Below are positions 47,402 through 57,252 of a DNA stretch of 64,000 nt, piece by piece (positions within the stretch are counted from its first letter, which is position 1; the number at the start of each line of letters is the position of its first letter). The notes below the pieces were generated by a model. That model was not told where the DNA came from and made no database searches. It was given only the letters and a program-made list of their open reading frames with translations. The DNA comes from Oceanithermus profundus DSM 14977. GTDB taxonomy: Bacteria > Deinococcota > Deinococci > Deinococcales > Marinithermaceae. The position numbers and the translations under genes were made by a program. The stretch is taken from assembly GCF_000183745.1 (NCBI RefSeq), contig NC_014761.1:1736001-1800000 (forward strand), written 5' to 3'.

Positions 47402-48661
47402 ATGCCACGAGGTCTCAAGGCGCGGGAAGCCCGGCTGGCGTTCTGGATGCTGCTGCCGACGTTCAGCATCGTCATCGCCATCGTCATCCTGCCGGTCATT
47501 GCCAACTTCTGGATCGCCTTCAAACCCATCCAGCTGGGGGACCTGCGGCCGCCCCGGCCCGCGGTGCGCGAGTCGGTGCGCGCCCAACCCGGCGCCGTGG
47601 GCGAGGCGCTGGTGGTGCGCTACCGCGTTCAGAACCGCACCGGCAACCCCATCACCTGGGCCCGCATCGAGGACGCGCTGCCCCCGGGCCTCACCCCTGC
47701 CGAGCTGCCCGAGGCCTGCCGGGTGCAGGGCGCGAAGATCGTCTGCGAGCTTACGGGCGGGCTCGAGCCCAAGCAGACCGTCAACCTGACGCTCCGCTTC
47801 ACCGCCGGCCCCGCCTACTTCGAAGCCGGCGCCCCCTACCCGCGCGACACCCGCCCCGCGGTGGAGAGCCGGGCCCCCAACCCCATCCTGGCGCGCCCCT
47901 TCACCCTCGACAACTTCCGCGCCGTGCTCACCGACCCCGACTTCTGGCCGATGCTGAAGGTGACGCTGGCCTACACCATCTTCGGTACCCTGCTCTCGAT
48001 CCTGCTGGGCCTCTTCGCCGCCCAGCTGCTCTCGCCGCCCTTCGCCGGCCGTCAGGTGCTGCGGGGCCTCTTCCTCTTCCCCTACGTGGCCCCGGTGATC
48101 GCGGTGGCCTTCACCTGGGTCTTCCTGCTCGACCCCTTCGCCGGCACGATCAACGCCCTCTTATTAAAGTACGGGTTCGTTCACGACCCGATCCCCTTCC
48201 TATCGCAAAGGTACTGGCCGGTGCAGTTCTTCGGGCTCACGGTCCAGGTGCCGCTGGCGCTCACGATGGTCATCCTCTTCGAGGGCTGGCGCTACTTCCC
48301 CTTCGCCTTCCTCTTCATCCTCGCCCGGCTGCAGGCCATCCCCAGCGAGCTCTACGAGGCGGCGCGGGTGGACGGCGCGGGCATCTGGGCCAGCTTCCGC
48401 TTCGTGACCCTGCCGCAGGTGGTGGGCATCCTCGCCACCCTCTTCCTGCTGCGCTTCATCTGGACGTTCAACAAGTTCGACGACATCTTCCTGCTCACCG
48501 GCGGCGCGGCGGGCACCGAGACGATCACGATCAAGGTCTACGACTTCGCCTTCGCCCGGGCCAACCTGGGCCAGGGCGCGGCCCAGGCGGTGATCCTCTT
48601 CGCGATCCTGGCCCTCTTCCTGATCGTCTACTTCCGCTACGCGCCCAAGGGGGAGGTGTGA
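47402..48661 (+). CDS. ABC sugar permease, MalF type, with an extra extracytoplasmic domain
   Basis: 419 residues. The first helix (about 13-37) is followed by an unusual insert of about 110 residues. The insert resembles a DUF11/Ig-like repeat (VVRYRVQNRTGNPITWARIE, then LEPKQTVNLTLRFTAG) and lies outside the membrane. The five remaining helices and the EAA loop ELYEAARVDGAGIWASFRFV, which contacts the ATPase, follow. It pairs with the downstream MalG-type permease. Confidence 0.88.
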   Translation: MPRGLKAREARLAFWMLLPTFSIVIAIVILPVIANFWIAFKPIQLGDLRPPRPAVRESVRAQPGAVGEALVVRYRVQNRTGNPITWARIEDALPPGLTPAELPEACRVQGAKIVCELTGGLEPKQTVNLTLRFTAGPAYFEAGAPYPRDTRPAVESRAPNPILARPFTLDNFRAVLTDPDFWPMLKVTLAYTIFGTLLSILLGLFAAQLLSPPFAGRQVLRGLFLFPYVAPVIAVAFTWVFLLDPFAGTINALLLKYGFVHDPIPFLSQRYWPVQFFGLTVQVPLALTMVILFEGWRYFPFAFLFILARLQAIPSELYEAARVDGAGIWASFRFVTLPQVVGILATLFLLRFIWTFNKFDDIFLLTGGAAGTETITIKVYDFAFARANLGQGAAQAVILFAILALFLIVYFRYAPKGEV

Positions 48662-48662
48662 C

Positions 48663-49898
48663 GTGGCCCTCGTGCTGACCCTGCTCGTGGGACTGAGCGC
48701 GGCGCTCGCCAGCCTGGGCAGCGTCTCGCTCTTGCTCGTCCTCTGGGGCGGGCTCAAGACCGTGCTGCCCCTGGACGCGGCGCTCGCCGGCGGCCTGCTG
48801 CTGGGGGCGCTGGCCTGGGCGCTGGCGCGGCGCGAACGGCTGGGCTTCCTTCCCATGACGCTCGCCGGGATCGGACTCGCCCTCGTCTGGGCGCTGGCGG
48901 CGGGCGGCGACCCCTACCGGTTGGGGCTCGGGGCCTTTTGGAACCTGCTCGCCCCGCTGGCCGCGGGCGGCCTGGCGGGGCTCGCCGCGGCCTACGGGCT
49001 GCGCGAGGTGCGGCTCGAGCGCCCCGACAGCGAGGCCTGGGAGCTGGTGGGGCTGCGGCTCTTGCGCGGCGCTGCCTTCCTGGTCTTCGTCTTCATGGTC
49101 GTCTTCCCCTTCTGGGCGATGGTCGCGGCCTCGCTCAAGCCCCGCGCCGAGTTCCTGGCCGACCCCGCCAACCTGGGCCTGCCGCTGCACGTCTTCTCGG
49201 AAGGCTTTTGGCCCGGCCTCAAGAAAATGCTCGTGGGCTACCGCGAGGTGCTCGTCACCTTCAAATTCCTGCGCTACATCGGCAACACCGCCTTCGTCTC
49301 GGTCAGCACGATGTTCATCACCCTGGCGCTGGCGGTGCTGGGGGCCTACGCGGTGGCGCGGCTCGAGTTCCGCGGGCGCGCGCTCATGGAACGGGCCATC
49401 CTGCTCACCTACATGTTTCCTGCAATCGTGCTGGCCATCCCGCTCTACACGATCTTCACCCAGCTGGGCCTGCGCGACAACCTGATCGGGTTGATCATCG
49501 TCTACCTGGCGCAGACGCTGCCCGTGGCGCTGTACATGCTGCGCAGCTACTTCGAGACCATCCCCGCGAGCCTCGAGGAGGCGGGGCTGATCGACGGCTG
49601 CAGCCGCTTCGAGGTGATCTGGCGCATCACCCTGCCGCTGGCGCTTCCGGCGCTGGCCTCGGTGGGGCTCTACGTCTTCATGATCGCCTGGAACGAGTTC
49701 CTCTTCGCCTTCATGTTCCTCGACACCCCCGAGCTCTTCACCCTCTCGCGCGGGATGGTGGGGCTCAACAGCCAGGAGGTGCCGCGGCAGTTCTTGATGG
49801 CGGGCGCGGTGATTGTTACCGTACCCATCATGATCCTCTTCTTCTGGTTCGAGAAGTACCTGGTGGGCGGCCTGACCGCGGGAGGGGTGAAGGGCTAA
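48663..49898 (+). CDS. ABC sugar permease, MalG type, with N-terminal membrane extension
   Basis: 411 residues, about 130 more than usual. The N-terminal extension has four or so hydrophobic segments (for example LVLTLLVGLSAALASLGSVS). The core (about 135-411) is a standard MalG-type permease with the EAA loop SLEEAGLIDGCSRFEVIWRI. GTG 48663 directly follows the upstream stop and uses GGGGAGG of the previous gene's end. Confidence 0.88.
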   Translation: MALVLTLLVGLSAALASLGSVSLLLVLWGGLKTVLPLDAALAGGLLLGALAWALARRERLGFLPMTLAGIGLALVWALAAGGDPYRLGLGAFWNLLAPLAAGGLAGLAAAYGLREVRLERPDSEAWELVGLRLLRGAAFLVFVFMVVFPFWAMVAASLKPRAEFLADPANLGLPLHVFSEGFWPGLKKMLVGYREVLVTFKFLRYIGNTAFVSVSTMFITLALAVLGAYAVARLEFRGRALMERAILLTYMFPAIVLAIPLYTIFTQLGLRDNLIGLIIVYLAQTLPVALYMLRSYFETIPASLEEAGLIDGCSRFEVIWRITLPLALPALASVGLYVFMIAWNEFLFAFMFLDTPELFTLSRGMVGLNSQEVPRQFLMAGAVIVTVPIMILFFWFEKYLVGGLTAGGVKG

Positions 49899-49899
49899 G

Positions 49900-51168
49900 G
49901 TGCGCGTCGTCATGGCGTCCACCCGTCTGGCGGGTACCGACGGGGTGAGCCTGGAGGCGGCCAAGATGCGCGAGGTGCTGCGCGCAGCGGGGCACGAGGT
50001 TTGGTACCTGGCGGGGGAGCTCGACCCCGACGAGGAGCAGGGCGTGCTCGTGCCCGAGATGCACTTCGCCCGGCCGGAGGTGCGGGCCTTCACCGAACGC
50101 GCCTTCGCCGGCGAGGGGCTCGACCCGCACCTGACCCGCGAGATCGAGGAGGCCGGGGTGCGCCTTGCCGCACGGCTCGATCCGGTCTTCGAGGAACTGA
50201 ACCCCGAGCTCCTCGTGGTGCAGAACGCCTGGGCCATCCCCATGCACCTGCCGCTGGCGCTGGCGCTGTGGCGGCTGGTGCAGCGGCGGCGCCTGCCGGC
50301 GGTGAGCCACAATCACGACTACCCCTGGGAGCGCCCGCGCTTCGCCCGCAGCCACGTGCGGCCGCTGCTGGATCGTTACTTCCCCCCCGACCACGCGGTC
50401 GTCCAGCTTTCCATTAACTCGATCGCGCAGCGCGAGCTCAAAGAGCGCCGCGGCCTGGACTCGCTGCTCCTGCCCAACGTGATGGACTACGACCGCGCGC
50501 CGCCGGGCTTCGACGCCTTCAACGCCGACTTCCGCGAGACTTTGGGCATCCGCCCCGGCCAGCTGCTGCTGCTGCAACCCACGCGGGTCATCCCCCGCAA
50601 GCGCATCGAGCTGGCCGTGGACCTGGCCGCGGAGCTGGCGGCCCGGGACCCGGTGCTGCTGGTCAGCCACGCCGCCGGCGACGAAGGCCAGGACTACCGC
50701 CGCGGCCTCGAGACCTACGCCGCGGAACGCCGGGTGGACCTGCGCTTCGCCCACGAGTACGTGGCTCCGCGCCGGCGCTTCTCCGGCCAGCACAAGGTCT
50801 ACAGCCTCTGGGACGCCTACCTGCACGCCGACTTCGTGACCTACCCGAGCCGCTACGAGGGGTTCGGCAACGCCATGCTCGAGGCCGTCTGGATGAACAA
50901 GCCGCTGCTGATCGGGCGCTACCCCGTCTACCTGAGCGACATCCGCCCCAAGGGGTTCCGTTTCGTGGAGGTGGAGGACCGCATCACCCCCGAGGTGGTC
51001 GGTGGCGTGACCCGCTTGCTCGACGACGCCGAGCTGCGCCGCAGCGTGGTGGAACACAACCGCGCGCTGGCCCGCCGCCACTTCGGCTACGACGCCCTGC
51101 GCAGGGTGTCGCGCACCGCGCTGGAGCAAGCGCGGACGCGCGCGAAGGAGGTCCGGTGGCCCGCCTAA
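49900..51168 (+). CDS. GT4-family glycosyltransferase
   Basis: 422 residues. The N-terminal Rossmann domain starts RVVMASTRLAGTDGVSLEAA. The C-terminal donor domain contains LQPTRVIPRKRIELAVDLAA and the EX7E motif in PSRYEGFGNAMLEAVWMNK. GT4 enzymes retain the anomeric configuration and use NDP-sugars. In this cluster it may build or modify the glycoside taken up or stored, but the substrate cannot be read. It overlaps the phosphorylase gene by 13 bp. Confidence 0.85.
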   Translation: MRVVMASTRLAGTDGVSLEAAKMREVLRAAGHEVWYLAGELDPDEEQGVLVPEMHFARPEVRAFTERAFAGEGLDPHLTREIEEAGVRLAARLDPVFEELNPELLVVQNAWAIPMHLPLALALWRLVQRRRLPAVSHNHDYPWERPRFARSHVRPLLDRYFPPDHAVVQLSINSIAQRELKERRGLDSLLLPNVMDYDRAPPGFDAFNADFRETLGIRPGQLLLLQPTRVIPRKRIELAVDLAAELAARDPVLLVSHAAGDEGQDYRRGLETYAAERRVDLRFAHEYVAPRRRFSGQHKVYSLWDAYLHADFVTYPSRYEGFGNAMLEAVWMNKPLLIGRYPVYLSDIRPKGFRFVEVEDRITPEVVGGVTRLLDDAELRRSVVEHNRALARRHFGYDALRRVSRTALEQARTRAKEVRWPA

Positions 51169-52844
51169 CCGAGCACCTCACCTTCCTCTACGGCGCCGCG
51201 GCGGCGGAGCGCTGGGCGCCCGTCTTCACGGAGCGCATCGAAAACTTCGCCCGCGCCCATCCCGAACTGGCCCGCAGGCCGCGGGCGCTCGCCACCTCCC
51301 CGGCCGAGGCCTGGCTCATCACCTACGGCGACCAGATCACGCGCGAGGACGAGGCCCCGCTGGCCACCCTGGCGCGCTTTCTGGACCGCTGGCTGGCCCC
51401 CGCGTTCAGCGGCGTGCACCTGCTGCCCATCTACCCCTACTCTTCCGACGACGGCTTCTCGGTCATCGACTACCGCGCGGTGGACCCGCGCCTGGGGGGC
51501 TGGGACCACGTGCGCGCGCTGGCGGAGCGCTACGCGCTGATGCTCGACGCCGTGATCAACCACGCCTCGCAGGAAAGCGCCTGGTTCCAGGGTTTCTTGC
51601 GCTGCGAAGAGCCTTACCGGCGTTACTTTCTGGTGCCCCCGGAGGACTGGGACCTGAGCCGGGTCGTGCGCCCGCGCACCACCCCGCTGCTCACCGAGTT
51701 CCAGACCGCCTGCGGGCCGAAGCGGGTCTGGACCACCTTCTCGGCCGACCAGGTGGACCTCAACTACCGCGAGCCCGAGGTGCTGCTCGAGGTGCTCGAG
51801 CTGCTGCTCTTCTACGCCGCTCACGGCGCGCGGCGGCTGCGCCTCGACGCGGTGGGTTTCGTCTGGAAGGAGCCGGGCACGACCTGCCTGAACCTGCCCC
51901 AGACCCACGAGGTCGTCCGGCTCTTCCGCACCGCGCTCGACGCCGCGGCCCCCGAGGTGGCGCTCGTCACCGAGACCAACGTGCCCCACGCCGAGAACGT
52001 GGCCTACTTCGGCAGCGGCGAGGACGAGGCCCAGCTCGTCTACAACTTCGCGCTGCCGCCGCTGGTGCTCCACGCCTTCGCCCGCGGCGACGCCCGTGCG
52101 CTTGCGCGCTGGGCGGCGGAGCTCGAGCTCCCGGGCCCGAAGGCGGCCTTCCTCAACTTCCTGGCCAGCCACGACGGCATCGGGCTGCGGCCGGTGGAGG
52201 GGATCTTGCCGCCGGAGGAAGTGGCCTTCCTGGTCGAGCGCACCCTCGCCCACGGCGGCGAGGTCAGCTACCGCGACACCCCCGCGGGCCCCGCGCCCTA
52301 CGAGCTCAACACCACCTGGTACGACGCCCTCAACCCGCCGGGCACCCCCGAGGCGCTGGGCGTGCGGCGGCTGCTCGCCAGCCACGCGATCATGCTGGCG
52401 CTCGCGGGCCTGCCCGCGGTCTACGTGCACGCCCTCTTCGGAACCCCCAACTGGCGGAAGGGCTACGAACAAAGCGGCGAGAAACGCAAGCTCAACCGCC
52501 GCAAGTTCCGTGAGGCCGAGGTGGAGGCCTGGCTCACGGACCCCGGATCGCGTCCGCGCCGCATCCTGGACGGGCTGAAGGCGCGGCTGACCCTGCGCGC
52601 CGGCCACCCCGCCTTCCACCCGGCGGCGCCCCAGAGGGTGCTCGACCTGGGCGCGGGCGTCTTCGCGGTGGAGCGCGGCGCGGAGGGGGAACGGGCGCTG
52701 GTGGCGGTCAACGTCACCGGGCAGCCCCAGCCGCTCGTGCTGGAGACGGAGGGCTGGCGCGACGCCCGCACCGGCGCGCCCGCGGGCCGCGCCCGGGTGC
52801 TCGAGCCCTACGCCGACCTCTGGCTGACGCGGGACGAGGCCTGA
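51156..52844 (+). CDS. GH13_18 glycoside phosphorylase, probably glucosylglycerate phosphorylase
   Basis: 562 residues of the sucrose-phosphorylase subfamily. Catalytic residues fit: nucleophile Asp in RRLRLDAVGFVWKE, acid/base Glu in LVTETNVPHAEN, third Asp in LASHDGIGLRP. The early LLPIYPYSSDDGFSVIDYRA is typical of GH13_18. Known members phosphorolyse sucrose, sucrose-6-phosphate, glucosylglycerol or glucosylglycerate; the last was characterised from Meiothermus silvanus as I recall. With a glycerate 2-kinase under the same operators, glucosylglycerate is the best guess: products would be glucose 1-phosphate and D-glycerate. Confidence 0.8.
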   Translation: MARLTEHLTFLYGAAAAERWAPVFTERIENFARAHPELARRPRALATSPAEAWLITYGDQITREDEAPLATLARFLDRWLAPAFSGVHLLPIYPYSSDDGFSVIDYRAVDPRLGGWDHVRALAERYALMLDAVINHASQESAWFQGFLRCEEPYRRYFLVPPEDWDLSRVVRPRTTPLLTEFQTACGPKRVWTTFSADQVDLNYREPEVLLEVLELLLFYAAHGARRLRLDAVGFVWKEPGTTCLNLPQTHEVVRLFRTALDAAAPEVALVTETNVPHAENVAYFGSGEDEAQLVYNFALPPLVLHAFARGDARALARWAAELELPGPKAAFLNFLASHDGIGLRPVEGILPPEEVAFLVERTLAHGGEVSYRDTPAGPAPYELNTTWYDALNPPGTPEALGVRRLLASHAIMLALAGLPAVYVHALFGTPNWRKGYEQSGEKRKLNRRKFREAEVEAWLTDPGSRPRRILDGLKARLTLRAGHPAFHPAAPQRVLDLGAGVFAVERGAEGERALVAVNVTGQPQPLVLETEGWRDARTGAPAGRARVLEPYADLWLTRDEA

Positions 52845-52955
52845 CCGCCTCCGCTTCCGCCCGGGTCCGGTCCGGGACCCGGCGGGCAGGGCGGCAGAGA
52901 CCCCATCCGACACCGCGAACCTCGCGCCTTTTGCAATCCCCCGCCGCGAACCGAA

Positions 52956-52977
52956 AAAAGGCGGCCCGCAAGCCGCC
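52956..52977 (-). terminator. Terminator of the recombinase-like gene
   Basis: On the minus strand GGCGGC and GCCGCC (52977-52972 with 52965-52960) close a six-base loop and are followed by TTTTTTC (from AAAAAA at 52954-52959 on the plus strand). It can also serve the convergent phosphorylase gene, whose side has CTTTCGTTT. Confidence 0.75.
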
Positions 52978-52998
52978 CTTTCGTTTCGGGTCGCGTCC

Positions 52999-53376
52999 TC
53001 AGCCGCGCAGGAGCATGAGGAACTCTTCGAGCGTGCGCTCGCTGCCCAGCCCCCGCTTGATGCGGGTGTCCAGGCCCGCCCCCCAAGAAACCAGGTCCAC
53101 GCCGTGCTTGACCATGATCTCGTCGTAGAACGCCTTCAGCTCTTCGAGCGAGGCGAACAGGTGGTGCAGGTGCCCCAGCGCCAGGATCTGCGCCTCGCCG
53201 TTCTCCAGGCGCTTGAGCAGCTCTTTCTTGACGGGGCGCGCCTCCAGGTCGGTCTCGACCATCCACTCGACGGTCTTGCGCTTGCTGCCGCCCAGGTTGT
53301 CGAGCGTTTGGTGAAGCTCCATGTTGGGGCCGTTGGGACCCGGGTCCTTGTGGATGGTGTAGGCAAAGACCTTCAT
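52999..53376 (-). CDS. Degenerate serine-recombinase-like protein without a DNA-binding domain
   Basis: 125 residues matching in outline the N-terminal catalytic domain of resolvases: KVFAYTIHKDPG at the place of the (Y)ARVST motif, then ARPVKKELLKRLENGEAQIL for the RP.LQ.LL..L..GD region, LHHLFASLEELKAFYDEIMV for the D.LGRS helix and GVDLVSWGAGLDTR for the final strand. The catalytic Ser and the DRLGR arginines are missing and there is no C-terminal helix-turn-helix, so it cannot recombine DNA. It may be a domesticated or regulatory relic. Confidence concerns the fold similarity. Confidence 0.6.
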   Translation of the reverse strand: MKVFAYTIHKDPGPNGPNMELHQTLDNLGGSKRKTVEWMVETDLEARPVKKELLKRLENGEAQILALGHLHHLFASLEELKAFYDEIMVKHGVDLVSWGAGLDTRIKRGLGSERTLEEFLMLLRG

Positions 53377-53422
53377 AGTGGCTTTCCTCCGAACCCATTC
53401 TACCGCCGCGGGTGAGAACGGC

Positions 53423-54301
53423 TCAGGAGATTTCCGTCCCGGCCCAGCGCTCGATCAGCTTGAGCGCCTCGGCGTGGTCGGCGTCGGGTCCGATCTCGCG
53501 CTTGGCCATCTGGTAGACCTCGTAGGTCAGGCGCAGCACCGGCGCCGGCAGGTCGGCCCCGTCGAGCACCTTCATGCCGATGCCCACGTCCTTGGTGAGC
53601 AGGCCCAGCTTGAAGGTGTTGGGCCAGGCGCGGGTGACGACGCGCTCGGGAATCAGGTTCTCGGTGGCGTTGGATCGGCCGCTGGAGGCGTTGATGACCG
53701 CGAGCGCCACCCGCGGGTCCACCCCCTGCTTGACGAGCGCCGCCAGCCCTTCGCCCGCGGCCCAGAGGTTGACGGCCAGTAGCGTGTTGTTCACCGCCTT
53801 GAGGGCGTGGCCGGCCCCCACGGGCCCGACGTGCACGATCTTCCTGCCCACGGCCTCGAGCACCGGGCGCACGCGCTCGAAGGTTTCCTCGGAGCCGCCC
53901 ACCATCACCGTGAGCGTCCCTTCCTCGGCCCCGGTCGTGCCCCCGGAGACGGGGGCGTCCAGGAAGGCGACGCCCAGCTCGCTCAGATCGCGCGCGATGC
54001 GCCGGCTCGCCTCTGGGTCGCCCGAGGTGCAGTCCACCCAGACGCTGCCCGAGTGCAGGTGCGGGCGCATCCGCGCCACCAACTCGGCCACCTCCGCGGA
54101 GGTGGGCAGGCAGCTGAAGATCACGTCGGCCATCGCCGCCGCCTCCAGGCTCGCGGCGGTCGTGCCGCACGCGGAGGCGTGCTCCTCGGCCTTCTTGGCG
54201 GTGCGGTTCCAGACCAGCGTGGGAAAACCCGCGCGCTGCAGATTGCAGGCCATGGGGTACCCCATGGCCCCGAGCCCCAGGAACGCCACTTTGGGTTTCA
54301 T
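53423..54301 (-). CDS. 3-Hydroxyisobutyrate dehydrogenase family enzyme
   Basis: 292 residues, NAD(P)-dependent beta-hydroxyacid dehydrogenase. The cofactor motif is AFLGLGAMGYPMACNLQRAG with VWNRTAKKA after beta-2. The substrate motif DAPVSGGTTGAEEGTLTVMV and the catalytic Lys in GPVGAGHALKAVNNTLLAVN are intact. 3-Hydroxyisobutyrate (valine breakdown) would fit the branched-chain metabolism encoded elsewhere in the window, but tartronate-semialdehyde or other substrates are possible. Confidence 0.88.
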   Translation of the reverse strand: MKPKVAFLGLGAMGYPMACNLQRAGFPTLVWNRTAKKAEEHASACGTTAASLEAAAMADVIFSCLPTSAEVAELVARMRPHLHSGSVWVDCTSGDPEASRRIARDLSELGVAFLDAPVSGGTTGAEEGTLTVMVGGSEETFERVRPVLEAVGRKIVHVGPVGAGHALKAVNNTLLAVNLWAAGEGLAALVKQGVDPRVALAVINASSGRSNATENLIPERVVTRAWPNTFKLGLLTKDVGIGMKVLDGADLPAPVLRLTYEVYQMAKREIGPDADHAEALKLIERWAGTEIS

Positions 54302-54314
54302 GCCCTCAGTATAG

Positions 54315-54641
54315 CTAGGCGAGCCGCCGCCCCAGCGCCATGAGCGGCAGTGTGAAGGCCATGGCGACGAGCAGGAAGGGGAGCAGCTGCGGGGTGGGTG
54401 GAGAACCCAGGAGCAAGGAGCGCAGCCCGACCCCGAGCGGCAACGCCAGCACCCAGACGACGAAGAGGTTTACGAGCGGGCCTTCGTAAGGATCGCGCCA
54501 GCGGGCCAGCGGCCCCCAGGCCAGCCACAGCGGCGCGGCGGTCACAAGCACGCCCGGGAGCGTCACCTCGCGCCCGTGGCTGATCGCCCCCACCACCGCG
54601 AAGAGGACGAAGACGCCCGCCTCCCAGACGCGCTTAGCCAC
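54315..54641 (-). CDS. Small membrane protein, DUF3054-like
   Basis: 108 residues with three to four predicted membrane helices. [20 protein letters not shown] at the start is the pattern I associate with DUF3054. The function is unknown. It overlaps the end of lipA by 8 bp, so it is likely cotranslated with the lipoate genes. Confidence 0.65.
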   Translation of the reverse strand: MAKRVWEAGVFVLFAVVGAISHGREVTLPGVLVTAAPLWLAWGPLARWRDPYEGPLVNLFVVWVLALPLGVGLRSLLLGSPPTPQLLPFLLVAMAFTLPLMALGRRLA

Positions 54642-55608
54642 CCTGCGCCTCCTTGAACACTCGCTCGGCGCGGTAGCTGCTCCGCACCAGCGGCCCCGAG
54701 AAGACCTCGACGAACCCCTTTTCGAGGCCCATGCGGCGGTAGGCCTCGAACTCCTCGGGCGTCACGTAGCGCTCCACCGGCAGGTGGTGCCGGGTGGGGC
54801 GCAGGTACTGCCCGATCGTCAGGATGCTCACCCCTGCGGCGCGCAGGTCGTCCATGGCCCGGGCGATCTCCTCGTCGGTCTCGCCGAGGCCCACCATCAG
54901 GCTCGACTTGGTGAGTACGTCGAGCCCGCGCCCGCGGACGTAGCGCCCCGCGTAGTCGAGCACGGCCAGGCTCTGGTCGTAGCCGGCCCGGGGGTCGCGC
55001 ACGCGCGGCGTGAGCCGGCGCACCGTCTCCAGGTTGTGGGCGAAGACGTCCAGACCGCTTTCCAGCACGGTGCGCACCGCCTCCTCGCCCCCCTGGAAGT
55101 CGGGGGTCAGGGCCTCGACGCGCACGCCGGGGCTGCGTTCCTTGATGGCGCGGACCACCGCGGCGAACTGCCCCGCCCCGCCGTCGGGCAGGTCGTCGCG
55201 GTCCACGCTGGTGAGCACCACGTACCCCAGGCCCAGCTCGGCCACCGCCCGGGCGACGTGCTCGGGCTCGCGGGGGTCCACCCAGCCCGCGGGGTTGCCC
55301 GTGGAGACCGCGCAGAACTTGCAGGCGCGGGTGCAGACCTTGCCCAGGATCATGATCGTCGCGGTGCCGTGCACCCAGCACTCGCCCACGTTGGGGCAGC
55401 GCGCCTCCTGGCAGACGGTGTGCAGCTCGAGCTCCTGCACCAACCCCTTCAGCCGCGCGTAGGTGCCCCCCGTGGGCAGCGGGGCCTTGAGCCAGTCGGG
55501 CCGCTGCCGGTCCACCGGCTGGGGACGCTCGGTCCGAACGCCGCCCTCCACGACCGGCACCTCCCGGGCCTCGCCGGTCACAGGGTCGGTGAGGGTGATC
55601 TTCTTCAT
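54634..55608 (-). CDS. lipA: Lipoyl synthase
   Basis: 324-residue radical-SAM enzyme inserting two sulfurs into octanoyl groups on E2 and GcvH proteins. The auxiliary cluster motif is [13 protein letters not shown] and the radical-SAM motif is [20 protein letters not shown]. The C-terminal R-S-S-Y for the auxiliary cluster is in [15 protein letters not shown]. It lies 10 bp after lipB in the same direction. Substrates in this genome include the E2 at 27.2-28.5 kb. Confidence 0.97.
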   Translation of the reverse strand: MKKITLTDPVTGEAREVPVVEGGVRTERPQPVDRQRPDWLKAPLPTGGTYARLKGLVQELELHTVCQEARCPNVGECWVHGTATIMILGKVCTRACKFCAVSTGNPAGWVDPREPEHVARAVAELGLGYVVLTSVDRDDLPDGGAGQFAAVVRAIKERSPGVRVEALTPDFQGGEEAVRTVLESGLDVFAHNLETVRRLTPRVRDPRAGYDQSLAVLDYAGRYVRGRGLDVLTKSSLMVGLGETDEEIARAMDDLRAAGVSILTIGQYLRPTRHHLPVERYVTPEEFEAYRRMGLEKGFVEVFSGPLVRSSYRAERVFKEAQGG

Positions 55609-55618
55609 CGCACCCAGC

Positions 55619-56287
<669 letters not shown>

Positions 56288-56336
56288 TTACGGCGCGTTG
56301 ACAAAACCCGCGCGCCCTCGGTTAAGGTGGGAGGCG

Positions 56337-56987
56337 GTGGAGAACGAACCCCCCTTGATCATCACCATCGACGGCCCCGGGGCCTCGGGCAAATCGAGCG
56401 TCGCCCGGCGCATCGCCCAGGCGCTCGAGGTGCCCTACGTCTCCAGCGGACTGCTCTACCGCGGCGTCGCCTACCAGGTGCTCCGCTACGGGGTGAATCC
56501 CGACGACGAAGCGGCCATCCTGGGCCTGCTCGAGGCGCACCCGGTCCGGCTCGTGCCCAACACCCACGGCAACCGGGTGCTGGCGAACGGCGAGGACCTG
56601 ACCCCGCACCTGCACACCGCCGAGGTGGACGCGGTGGTCAGCGCCGTGGCCCGCCACCCGCGCGTGCGCGCCTACGTGAACGCGCGGCTGCGCGAGGTGC
56701 CCCCGCCCTTCGTGGTCGAGGGGCGCGACATGGGCACGGCCGTCTTCCCCCACGCGCCCTACAAGTTCTACCTGACGGCGAGCCCCGCGGTGCGCGCCCG
56801 CCGCCGGGCCCGCGAGCGCGCGGACGACGTGGCGGCGATCGAAAAGATGCTGCGTTTGCGCGACGAGCGCGACGCCAAGCAGTCGAAGCCGGCGGAGGAC
56901 GCCCAGGTGATCGACACCAGCGAGCTGACGCTCGACCAGGTGGTGGGCGCGATCATGCGCTACCTCCCGGCCGGGCTGGACGCCTGA
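56337..56987 (+). CDS. cmk: Cytidylate kinase
   Basis: 216 residues; phosphorylates CMP and dCMP. P-loop: [55 protein letters not shown] and the C-terminal [13 protein letters not shown] are diagnostic. GTG 56337 is chosen; a TTGACA (56298-56303) lies upstream, and GGGAGG ends only two bases before the start, so a leaderless or very short leader is likely. Confidence 0.95.
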   Translation: MENEPPLIITIDGPGASGKSSVARRIAQALEVPYVSSGLLYRGVAYQVLRYGVNPDDEAAILGLLEAHPVRLVPNTHGNRVLANGEDLTPHLHTAEVDAVVSAVARHPRVRAYVNARLREVPPPFVVEGRDMGTAVFPHAPYKFYLTASPAVRARRRARERADDVAAIEKMLRLRDERDAKQSKPAEDAQVIDTSELTLDQVVGAIMRYLPAGLDA

Positions 56988-57039
56988 GCTTCTTGCAAAC
57001 AGCTACTGTTTTCATATCCGCAAATCCCTACCGGCTTAC

Positions 57040-57069
57040 TTGACATTCCCGGGCCGGCGCGGCTAACCT
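57040..57069 (+). promoter_or_regulatory. Promoter of the 45-residue basic protein
   Basis: TTGACA (57040-57045) and TAACCT (57064-57069) are 18 bp apart, followed by AAGGAGG and a GTG start. This is one of the best -35 boxes in the window. Confidence 0.65.
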
Positions 57070-57087
57070 GGGGCCAAGGAGGTCACC

Positions 57088-57225
57088 GTGCTGCGCAACC
57101 TTCGCACCCGCACCGTCGCCAAGCTGGTTTTGCGCCTGCAGGGCAAGCGCATCCAGGTCAGCGAGGCGCCGCTGCAGCTGGCGCACCCGCCCCGTCGCTG
57201 GCGCTGGTTCGCCGGGCGCAAGTAG
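57088..57225 (+). CDS. Small basic protein, 45 residues
   Basis: Not recognised. The reading frame begins at GTG 57088, six bases after AAGGAGG, and ends TAG 57223. It reads MLRNLRTRTVAKLVLRLQGK and continues with a Trp- and Arg-rich end (RRWRWFAGRK). It has ten or more Arg/Lys and almost no acidic residues. A strong promoter and an intrinsic terminator bracket it tightly, so it is very probably expressed as a single gene. It may bind nucleic acid or membranes. Confidence 0.65.
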   Translation: MLRNLRTRTVAKLVLRLQGKRIQVSEAPLQLAHPPRRWRWFAGRK

Positions 57226-57252
57226 ACCGCGCCGCCCCCGACCCGAACGCGA

